From Pseudarthrobacter enclensis (GTDB taxonomy: Bacteria > Actinomycetota > Actinomycetes > Actinomycetales > Micrococcaceae), in the NCBI RefSeq assembly GCF_030811655.1, contig NZ_JAUSRE010000008.1:62001-126000 (forward strand): 64,000 nt of DNA, read 5' to 3'. This document shows positions 35,634 to 42,435 of the stretch, in pieces. Both the position numbers and the translations under genes were made by a program. The notes under the pieces are model-generated. The model was not told the origin of the DNA. It did not search any database and saw only the letters and a list, made by a program, of their open reading frames with translations. How positions within the stretch are numbered: position 1 is the first letter of the stretch; each line of letters opens with the position of its first letter.

Positions 35634-36109
35634 CCCACGAGCAGCCTGAATCCGCCGCGCCGGAACTGGACCGCACCGACCTCCCCGCTTTCGAAGCCGC
35701 CTATCAGGCCGCCCAAAAGAGCCTTACCGAAGGCGGCATCCCCATCGGGGCTGCGGTCGCCCGGGGCGGCGTGGTCTTCGCCAGCGGCCACAACGAACGG
35801 GTCCAGAACGCCGATCCGATCGCGCACGGGGAGATGTCCGCGCTGCGCGCTGCCGGCCGCCAGCGGAGTTACCGGGACACCACGCTCTACACCACCCTGG
35901 CCCCGTGTGCCATGTGCGCCGGAACCATCATCCAGTTCAAGATCCCCCGCGTGGTGGTGGGGGAGGCACGGACGTTCGACGGCGAGCTGGACCTGCTGCG
36001 GTCACGCGGGGTTGAGGTGGTGGTCCTGGACGATCAGCGCTGCGTGGACATGATGCGCACCTTCCAGGCAGACAGGCCGGACCTGTGGGCGGAGGACATC
36101 GCCGAGTAG
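35630..36109 (+). CDS. cytosine deaminase of the small yeast (Fcy1) type
   Basis: A 159-residue zinc deaminase. Zinc ligands and proton shuttle are H66-E68 (HGEMSAL) and C93/C96 (APCAMCAG). The C-terminus (DDQRC, ADRPDLWAEDIAE) closely follows yeast cytosine deaminase, where Trp152 and Asp155 contact the base; here W153 and D156 correspond. Asn55 (GHNERVQ) and the Phe of EARTF also match. That favours cytosine or a related pyrimidine over guanine or adenosine. It overlaps the flavoprotein stop and ends the long operon. Its link to ring catabolism is unclear. Confidence 0.8.
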   Translation: MTHEQPESAAPELDRTDLPAFEAAYQAAQKSLTEGGIPIGAAVARGGVVFASGHNERVQNADPIAHGEMSALRAAGRQRSYRDTTLYTTLAPCAMCAGTIIQFKIPRVVVGEARTFDGELDLLRSRGVEVVVLDDQRCVDMMRTFQADRPDLWAEDIAE

Positions 36110-36130
36110 CGTTGGCCACTGTCGGCGAGG

Positions 36131-37084
36131 TCAGCGGTTCCGGTAGTAGTCCTTCCAGATGAGGCGATGGACTGGCAGCTTCCTCGGAATCGACCTCAGG
36201 CCGGGGATGAACGGCAGCAGCGTCAGCAGCGCGGTCAGCACGAGCATCGTCACCACGGCCAGGGCGTCGACGCTCGGCGAGGACTTGAACGGTTCCACCT
36301 GGTAGAGGAGCGAGAAGAGCCAAAGCCAGGACTGCCCAGGGGTGTCGCCGGTCTCGTTCATGACTCCCCACTGGTCCCCGGAGAGGTGCTGGCTTGCCGC
36401 AAGATCCGGGAAGTAACCGCCATCTCCGAGGAACAGAAGGCTGCGGGTGTAGTCCATGTTGTAGAAGTTCCCGCCGCCCTGGAGCACGCCGTCCAAGGTT
36501 CCTTGCCGCGCCATGTCCGTTAATGCGCCGGTGAGCGCGGGGACCGGGCCGTAGGAGCCGTCCGCTACCTTGGCGGGGTCGTTATCGGGGGCCGCGGCGA
36601 GGGCAGCGGAATACGCGGATGCCCAGTCCGAGCGTTGCTGGTCAGTGGCGGTTGTCCAGTCAGCCAGGGCGGCCGGGGGCGATGGGAGCGACTCCAGCGG
36701 GCCAATGACGAAGTCCTGGGCAGTATCAACAGGAAGCCGGACGCCCGAGAGGCTTTGGAGGTCCACCGGGCCAATCTTTTGCGACGCGTCCGGAGTGGAG
36801 TTGTACGGCGGCCCGTAAACGGCGGTGTCGGACGTTCGGGCCAGTTCCTTTGCCGCCGTCGCGACGAAGTCCGCCGGGGCGGCGGCGGCCCACGATTTGA
36901 GGCTGACGCTGGGCTCATCAGGCGCACCGAAGAATGCCGATACACCGAGCACCAGCAGGCCAACCACCACAACGCCGATGGTGAGTTCCTTGAGGAGGTC
37001 ATATTCGCGGACACGGCCGGTCCACGGCCTGCCGGCAACGTCGTCCCTCTTCCGCCATGAGGTGCTGCTGACCTGGCCCGTCAC
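36131..37084 (-). CDS. membrane-anchored partner of cytochrome b-like protein
   Basis: I do not recognise this 317-residue protein as a named family. One membrane helix lies near residues 32-54 (ELTIGVVVVGLLVLGVSAFF) and another near 272-297 (ALAVVTMLVLTALLTLLPF); the 220 residues between would be outside the cell. There are no cysteines, so no c-type heme. The C-terminal helix and its proline-rich flank loosely recall cytochrome b6f subunit IV. Its start overlaps the cytochrome b gene by four bases, so the two proteins are probably made in fixed ratio and form one complex. Confidence 0.65.
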   Translation of the reverse strand: MTGQVSSTSWRKRDDVAGRPWTGRVREYDLLKELTIGVVVVGLLVLGVSAFFGAPDEPSVSLKSWAAAAPADFVATAAKELARTSDTAVYGPPYNSTPDASQKIGPVDLQSLSGVRLPVDTAQDFVIGPLESLPSPPAALADWTTATDQQRSDWASAYSAALAAAPDNDPAKVADGSYGPVPALTGALTDMARQGTLDGVLQGGGNFYNMDYTRSLLFLGDGGYFPDLAASQHLSGDQWGVMNETGDTPGQSWLWLFSLLYQVEPFKSSPSVDALAVVTMLVLTALLTLLPFIPGLRSIPRKLPVHRLIWKDYYRNR

Positions 37085-37842
37085 AGCGCTGCGTCCTTGG
37101 GGTCAGCTGACGTCCTGGGGGCGGCGGACGCCACCGGCTGGCCGGGCTCGCGAGGATTGCTGGACTCCGTGCCGTTGTCGCGCAGCTGGGCGTCGCCCAC
37201 CGCAGCTTCCAGCGGTGGCACGACGCCGTGAACCCGGACCAGGAGGACGTGCAGGACCACCACGGCACCCACTGCCAAGGGCAGCAAGGTGACATGCCAC
37301 ACGAAGATCTGTCCGACGTTGGCCACGTTGAACCAGGCGCCTACGCCCACGGAGTTCAGTGCGTCCTTGGCTTCGAAGGCAATCCACTGGGAATCGAAGT
37401 TCGTTTGGAGAAGATACCCGGTGAAGGCCGCCACGATGGAAACGACGAACGAGAGCATGCCGGTGATCCACGTCAGCACGCGGCCACCGCGCCAGGCCGC
37501 CATCCAGAACTTCAGCCAGAGGTGCACCACCAAGAAGATGAAGAACAGTTCCACGCTCCACAAGTGGCTGCTGTTGACGAAGCGGCCAAGTGAGGAAACG
37601 TGATACCACTGGGGCCCGTTCAGTCCCAGCACGACCCCCGACATGATGATCCAGACCAGCGAAGCTACAGCCCCCATGCCGAAGACATAGGCCCAGGACA
37701 TGACATAGCTTGGCTGGTCCCCGGGAAGGAGCTTGTCCGGAGGAAGCTTCCGCAGCAACCATTTGCGGGTCTTGCCGGTCCACGTGTGCGCGTCGCTGTC
37801 CGGCTCCGGGAACCCGTCCGCCGGCTTGGCCTGGGCTCTCAT
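37081..37842 (-). CDS. cytochrome b (N-terminal domain, b6-like)
   Basis: A 253-residue integral membrane protein starting at ATG 37842. Four helices carry four candidate heme ligands: H93 and H107 in the second helix (SSHLWSVELFFIFLVVHLW) and H183 and H198 in the fourth (FVWHVTLLPLAVGAVVVLHV). The 14 residues between the last two match cytochrome b6 spacing rather than the 13 of mitochondrial-type cytochrome b. Two b hemes should therefore span the membrane. There is no Rieske or cytochrome c gene nearby, so this is not a standard bc complex. It is flanked by overlapping genes for a 55-residue and a 317-residue membrane protein. Confidence 0.8.
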   Translation of the reverse strand: MRAQAKPADGFPEPDSDAHTWTGKTRKWLLRKLPPDKLLPGDQPSYVMSWAYVFGMGAVASLVWIIMSGVVLGLNGPQWYHVSSLGRFVNSSHLWSVELFFIFLVVHLWLKFWMAAWRGGRVLTWITGMLSFVVSIVAAFTGYLLQTNFDSQWIAFEAKDALNSVGVGAWFNVANVGQIFVWHVTLLPLAVGAVVVLHVLLVRVHGVVPPLEAAVGDAQLRDNGTESSNPREPGQPVASAAPRTSADPKDAAL

Positions 37843-38006
37843 TTCCGCCCCTTCCCGCCGGGGAACGGGAGGACAAGGGCCAGGAAGAACAGAATGATCA
37901 TCACGATGATCACAATGAGGTTTCCCGACTGGATGGTGAAGCCGTCCCAGCCAAAGTACGTTCCGGCGCCCACTGATACGGCGCCTGTGACTAGCCACCT
38001 GGCCAT
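37839..38006 (-). CDS. 55-residue single-pass membrane protein of cytochrome b module
   Basis: A short gene read directly from the minus strand. ATG 38006 has GAGG six bases upstream; the stop overlaps the cytochrome b ATG (ATGA). The protein opens MARWLVTGAVSVGAG, then GWDGF, then has one strong hydrophobic helix at about 29-47 (NLIVIIVMIILFFLALVLPF) and ends in a basic tail GGKGRK. Size and position resemble the small subunits that pack around cytochrome b in respiratory complexes. No family recognised. Confidence 0.7.
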   Translation of the reverse strand: MARWLVTGAVSVGAGTYFGWDGFTIQSGNLIVIIVMIILFFLALVLPFPGGKGRK

Positions 38007-38147
38007 GGAATCCTCGATCCTGTGTAGGTTCCCCGGGTGGAGTCCAACACGGCCAGAAGTCCGTAGCTAGAGTCATTCGTCCCTCATACTGCGACTGCTC
38101 CGCCAGGCGCGGCGCCGGGTGCCCCGGCGGCTCCGCTCAAGCCGGGA

Positions 38148-38480
38148 CTAACCCCTGATGGTCCGGTAGATCCCGGTGTGGTCCAGGCCGCCGTCGCCGG
38201 CCGCGACCATCTTCTCAAAGGCCTTTTGCAGGCAGGCTGCCACGGGCAGTTTCAGGCCGGAATTCCCGGCAGCCTCGGCGATGAAGTTGAGGTCCTTCAG
38301 CTGGTTCTTCGCCGAGCCGCCGCCGTCGAAATCCTGGTCGAAGAAACGCTGCCCCTTCTGGGCCAGCACCTCCGAGTTGGACAGGCCGCCGTCGCACGCC
38401 TCAACGCCTCGCTTGAGGGTCTCCTGCAGAAGCCGGTGGAGGTCACCAGGCTGACGTCGATGCCCGCCGGAACCGAGCAG
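38148..38480 (-). pseudogene. remnant of 3-hydroxyisobutyrate / 6-phosphogluconate-dehydrogenase-like protein
   Basis: Only the C-terminal helical domain survives. The last 73 residues (QLKDLNFIAEAAGNSGL, then LDHTGIYRTIRG) match the end of beta-hydroxyacid dehydrogenases. Upstream the similarity continues in shifted frames (AGIDVSLVTSTG, then VEACDGGLSNSEVLAQKG), so at least one frameshift is present, and the whole NAD-binding half is missing. It lies head to head with gluconokinase, suggesting a deleted gluconate or hexonate locus. Confidence 0.65.
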
Positions 38481-38494
38481 CAGGGCGCGCTTTG

Positions 38495-39001
38495 ATGAAA
38501 CCCGTCATAGTCGTCATGGGCGTCTGCGGGGCGGGAAAGTCAACCGTGGGTGCGGCGCTGGCGCGGCGCCTGGGGGCCGATTTCATTGATTCGGACTCGC
38601 TGCATCCCAGAGCCAACATCGACAAGATGGCTGCCGGCATCCCGTTGACGGACGAGGACCGCTGGCCTTGGCTGGCACTCGTCGGCGACGAGCTCGGGGC
38701 AGCCCATCCGAAGGGAATCATCGTGGCCTGCTTGGCGCTGAAGCGCGCCTACCGGGATGCGATCAGGGCAAAGGCCCCGGATACGGCCTTCGTGCAACTC
38801 GACGTGGAGCTGCCACTCCTGCAACAGCGACTGAATCAACGCCCCGGGCACTTCATGCCGCCGTTGCTCCTCGGTTCCCAGTTGAGTGCGCTGGAACCCC
38901 TTGGACCAGACGAAGCGGGCCTCACGGTACCGGCGTCGGGCGACCTGGAGTCGATACTCGACCGCATCACCGCCGTCGCGCGCACTGGAGCTCCAGCGTA
39001 A
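38495..39001 (+). CDS. gntK: gluconokinase
   Basis: A 168-residue kinase converting D-gluconate and ATP to 6-phosphogluconate. P-loop MGVCGAGKSTVG is at the N-terminus, followed by DSDSLHPRANIDKMAAGIPL and DEDRWPWL, which are diagnostic for GntK, and a late HFMPPLLLGSQL block. The ATG at 38495 lacks a convincing ribosome site; the DNA just upstream is the broken dehydrogenase remnant, so the original leader may have been lost. No gluconate permease is next to it. Confidence 0.85.
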   Translation: MKPVIVVMGVCGAGKSTVGAALARRLGADFIDSDSLHPRANIDKMAAGIPLTDEDRWPWLALVGDELGAAHPKGIIVACLALKRAYRDAIRAKAPDTAFVQLDVELPLLQQRLNQRPGHFMPPLLLGSQLSALEPLGPDEAGLTVPASGDLESILDRITAVARTGAPA

Positions 39002-39350
39002 ACACCCACAGCAGGACGTCCTCGCCGGGAACGAGCTATGTACGGATGGTCCGCAGCGAAGTGCCCCGCCTTGAGGCAGGCGTCGCGGGGGATGCGCGGG
39101 ACGTCCGGAAAGTCCGACGGCGTTGCGCGCCTGAACGGGATACCCACCCCGCGCCTGCGGTTGGGGCAGTCCGCGCCAGGTAGTGGCCCAGCTGTGCCAA
39201 ATCCGGGTGGGAGGACGGATCGCCGACGGCGTCGGCACCCACGCGTTGGCCGCAGCCAAGGCCGCTCTGCCTGGGCCGACCGGGCAGGCGCGGCCTTCGG
39301 GGAAGACTGCAGGCAACAAAGGCACGGCCACGCACTGCCGTTCGGTGGCG
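39002..39350. other. apparently degenerate stretch without a supported gene
   Basis: This 349-base stretch has open frames on both strands but none with family-like sequence, a ribosome site or an uninterrupted start. Given the broken gene on the other side of gluconokinase, it is probably decayed coding sequence. I cannot identify its origin. Confidence 0.4.
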
Positions 39351-39653
39351 TTAGGGACGGACCGGTGTGGCCGCCCCGTTGCCGAGCACCGTGGTCCACA
39401 GGCTGGCGGTCCAGGACGTGACGACACCGTTGAGGACGTAGGGGTCTGCGGCTGCAAAGGCTTTGGCGGCCTCAAGTGGGTTCTCGCCGGCGAAGATCAG
39501 CAAGCCTTTGAAGGGTCCTTCGCCAATAGCCCCGCCGAGCAGAAGCTCGCCGCGTTCCACTGCCTCCCACCCCGCCTTGAGGTGGTCTGCGCGGTATTGT
39601 CCGCGGGACTCGAGGTAGTTGTCGGCGTAGGTGTATTCGAGCACGGCGTGCAT
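39351..39653 (-). CDS. YciI-family protein
   Basis: A 100-residue YciI-like protein starting at ATG 39653, with GGAGAAA upstream. Recognisable blocks are VLEYTYADNYLESRGQYR, HLKAGWEAVERGELLLGG and GLLIFAGENPLEAAKAFAAADP. It is distinct from the copy at 24045. Function is unknown; the fold is a small alpha/beta barrel with a conserved His-Asp pair in active members. Confidence 0.82.
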   Translation of the reverse strand: MHAVLEYTYADNYLESRGQYRADHLKAGWEAVERGELLLGGAIGEGPFKGLLIFAGENPLEAAKAFAAADPYVLNGVVTSWTASLWTTVLGNGAATPVRP

Positions 39654-39891
39654 GGGTTTCTCCGCTTCATTGATGGATGAAATCACTGTAGGAGCAGCGT
39701 GCCCACCGGGCCCCAGCCGGAAACGGCAGTCTTCGACCAGCTGACAGGCCTTCGTTGGCGGGGTTTCCCAAGATGGCCCACTCATCAGTGGACAGTGCGC
39801 AGCCCTCCTGACCGAGGGGCCGGTGGGGCTCCGGGGTCAGGAGGGCGCTTGTACGTTGTGCCTGGCAGCCCGTGACAGTGGCCGCGGGTTC

Positions 39892-41226
39892 CTACGCGAT
39901 GGCGTGGCGGGACTGCTCGTCTTCCTGGATCTGCGTCTTGGATTGCTTGCTCGGTCCGATCCAGACGGCCACGATGGTGATGATCGCCTGGCTGATCATG
40001 TAGAGGGCCACAGGCCAGTACGAGTTGGTCGCGGCCAGCAGGAGGGTGGCGAGGACGGGGCCAATGCCTCCGGAGATCGCGCTGCCCACTTCGCGGGAAG
40101 AGGCAAGGCCGGTGAAGCGGATATGGGCCGGGAACAGGTTGGCCAGGTAGGCGCCCTGCGTCGCGGACATGCCGCGCACGGCGATCGCGTAGATGATGAC
40201 GATGGCGATGATCACGACCGGGACCGACTTGGTGTCGATCATCCAGAACATCGGGAAGATGAACAGCGCGACTGCAATCGCTGAGCCGATGTAGACGCGG
40301 CCGATGCCGAGGCGGTCGCCCAGCCATCCGAAGAGCGGGTAGGTGAAAAGACTTACGAAGGAGGCGACGAAGAGGCCGTTGAGCCCGACGCTCTTGTCGA
40401 GGTGGAGGAAGGTTGCCGCGTAGGCCAGGACGAAGGTCTTGACGAGGTTGGTGGTCGCATTCTCGGCGAAGCAGGCGAACATGGCCACAAACCAGTTGCG
40501 CGTGTGGGAGGCGAAGACTTCCTTGACGGGGCTCTTGGGCTTTTCCTGGGTCCGCGTGACGGCCATGAACTCCGGGGACTCGACGACCCGCATCCGGATG
40601 AAGAGGCCCACCGCGATGCCGATGACGCTGGCGAGGAAGGGAAGCCGCCACCCGTACGCCATGAATTGGTCCTTGGGCATGGAATCCAGAAGGGAGTAGA
40701 AAGAGGTTCCGAGCATGATGCCCAGCGCCAGGCCCGCACCGGGGAGGCTGGTGAAGAGGCCCTGCCGCTTCTTGCTGGCATGCTCGGACACCATGACCTG
40801 GGCACCTCCGAACTCCGCACCCGCGCCGATCCCTTGCAGGATGCGGAGGAGGAGCATCAGGATCGGGGCCCAGATGCCTACCTGGGTGTAGGTGGGAAGC
40901 AAGCCGATGAGCGCCGTGGACGTGCCCATGAGGACGAGGGTCGCGGCGAGGACGTTCTTCCGTCCCAGTCGGTCGCCGAGCGCGCCGAAGACGAAGCCTC
41001 CAAGCGGGCGGAAGAAGTAGCCGATGGCCGTTGTGGTGAGGGCGGCAGCGGTGCCAATCAACGGGTCCATCTTCGGGAAGAAGAGGGTGTTGAAAACGAG
41101 TGCGGACGCCGTGCCGAACAGGACGAAGTCGTACCACTCGATGGTGGTGCCGACGACTCCGGCGATGATGGCGCGGCGGACCCACTTGGCTCGCTGCTCT
41201 GGCGTGGGGGTTATGACGTTGGACAT
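39892..41226 (-). CDS. MHS-family proton symporter of the tetronate-type locus
   Basis: A 444-residue MHS transporter with the helix-1 block GVVGTTIEWYDFVLFGTAS and loop GALGDRLGRKNVLA. Twelve hydrophobic spans are visible. It carries a 28-base upstream element also found before the fused kinase/dehydrogenase gene, so it is probably co-regulated with that gene by the DeoR protein at 41583. Likely cargo is a four-carbon or related sugar acid. Confidence 0.88.
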   Translation of the reverse strand: MSNVITPTPEQRAKWVRRAIIAGVVGTTIEWYDFVLFGTASALVFNTLFFPKMDPLIGTAAALTTTAIGYFFRPLGGFVFGALGDRLGRKNVLAATLVLMGTSTALIGLLPTYTQVGIWAPILMLLLRILQGIGAGAEFGGAQVMVSEHASKKRQGLFTSLPGAGLALGIMLGTSFYSLLDSMPKDQFMAYGWRLPFLASVIGIAVGLFIRMRVVESPEFMAVTRTQEKPKSPVKEVFASHTRNWFVAMFACFAENATTNLVKTFVLAYAATFLHLDKSVGLNGLFVASFVSLFTYPLFGWLGDRLGIGRVYIGSAIAVALFIFPMFWMIDTKSVPVVIIAIVIIYAIAVRGMSATQGAYLANLFPAHIRFTGLASSREVGSAISGGIGPVLATLLLAATNSYWPVALYMISQAIITIVAVWIGPSKQSKTQIQEDEQSRHAIA

Positions 41227-41582
41227 TGCTGTTCCTTCTACTGCGGTGTAGGGGAGGCGCCTGTTGCTGGAGGAGCTCCGAGCCTCGGCGGGAGAGGTGC
41301 GTCACAAGTAAGCATGACACATGTGCGTGAAACGCGCTAGTACTTTCGCTAAGTTCGCGCATGATGTGGGCCAAGTGCCGGGATTTGGCTCGACAAGGAG
41401 GGGGAAATGGTCCACTCATGCGCATTACGCGCAGAATGACGAGGAGGCGAAGGCGGCATGGTGCGCACAAACCGCCATGGCGGCGGGCTGGATTCGTTAT
41501 CAGCGCGGGGACCGGGAAGGGCCAGGGAGCTTGCCCGTGGGGACCGGAGGTTGTTACCGGGCGGGGGCCTAGCTGGATTCGA
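41227..41582. other. regulatory gap between symporter and DeoR gene
   Basis: This 356-base gap holds the promoter and operator region of the leftward symporter, including the 28-base element at 41313-41340 and a nearby TTCGCGC copy at about 41356. The part from about 41450 to the end of the DeoR gene shows nothing I can name. Confidence 0.5.
41313..41340 (-). promoter_or_regulatory. 28-base element, copy 1 (symporter promoter)
   Basis: It matches the element at 44870-44897 at 23 of 28 positions. The best-kept parts are the ATGACACA and CGCGCTAG ends, with an imperfect GCGTGA/ACGCGC dyad between. It lies about 90-115 bases upstream of the symporter start. Probably an operator for the DeoR-type regulator encoded next door. 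Confidence 0.55.
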
Positions 41583-42359
41583 TCAGCGTGCTGAAGCAGC
41601 GACGATTTCCACCGTTACCCCGCGGCTTTGGAACGCCTGCACCTGCCTGGGGTCGGCGCCGTCGTCTGTCACCAGGGTCCACGGTAAAGGCAACTGGACC
41701 CAGGCGTGGAAGGGCCGGAGCCCGAGCTTGGAGGAGTCCGCCAAAACGTAAACGGAACGGCCCCGGCGGGCCATGAGCTCCTTGAGGCGCGTCTGCGCGT
41801 GGTCTGCTTCGCAGATGCCGTCCTCGGCGGAGACGGCATCGGCGCCCAGGAACACCCTGTCGAAGCTCATCCGCTCCAGCGCGGCCTCGGCCAGCGGCCC
41901 GACGAAACTCTGGGACACGCCACGCAGCCGGCCGCCCAGGCAGTCCACCTCGATGCCCTCGCAGTCGGCCAGCTCCTGCAGGGTGTTGATGCCCGGCGTC
42001 GTAATGGACAACCGGCCAAACCCGCGCAGTTCGTGGGCAAGGGCACCTGCCGTGGAGCCGGCGTCGAGCAGGATGCTTTCCCCGGGCTGGATGACCGACG
42101 CCGCCCAGCGGGCGATCGCCTGCTTCTGCTCGAACGCCTCGCCGGTGCGCTGCCGCAGCGAGGCCTCCGGGTGCGCGCCCAGGGCCATGGCCCCGCCGTA
42201 GGTGCGGGCCAGCCGGCCCTGGTTGTTCAGCAGCGCCAGGTCGCGGCGGATGGTGGACGCGGTCACCTCGAATTTGGCGGAGAGTTCCTCCACGGAGGCA
42301 AGGCCGGTGGTCACGGCAAGGTGGTAGATCTCCTCGCGCCGCGCGTTTGCGCTGAGCAT
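41583..42359 (-). CDS. DeoR-family transcriptional regulator
   Basis: A 258-residue regulator starting at ATG 42359, with AAGGAGA upstream. The N-terminal helix-turn-helix is VEELSAKFEVTASTIRRDLA. The phosphosugar-sensing domain has LLDAGSTAGALAHEL, TPGINTLQELA and VYVLADSSKLGLRPF. DeoR proteins usually respond to a phosphorylated sugar. It lies between the symporter and the kinase fusion, in the same direction as both, so a phosphorylated tetronate is a reasonable inducer. Confidence 0.9.
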   Translation of the reverse strand: MLSANARREEIYHLAVTTGLASVEELSAKFEVTASTIRRDLALLNNQGRLARTYGGAMALGAHPEASLRQRTGEAFEQKQAIARWAASVIQPGESILLDAGSTAGALAHELRGFGRLSITTPGINTLQELADCEGIEVDCLGGRLRGVSQSFVGPLAEAALERMSFDRVFLGADAVSAEDGICEADHAQTRLKELMARRGRSVYVLADSSKLGLRPFHAWVQLPLPWTLVTDDGADPRQVQAFQSRGVTVEIVAASAR

Positions 42360-42435
42360 TCCCGGTCTCCTTCCCGTGGGCATGGCGGTGGCAGTGCTAC
42401 CCATGCTAGTTCCGGCGACCACGGAATCCCGGCAG

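Noticed and set aside
38015..38140. A promoter for the cytochrome b module
   Set aside because: TTGGAC-like and TACACA-like hexamers are present on the minus strand but with poor spacing and match; not strong enough to list.
39785..41470. A 561-residue frame overlapping the MHS symporter on the same strand
   Set aside because: Its Arg/Pro/His-rich composition is that of a shifted frame, while the symporter frame at 39892-41226 carries the MHS motifs.
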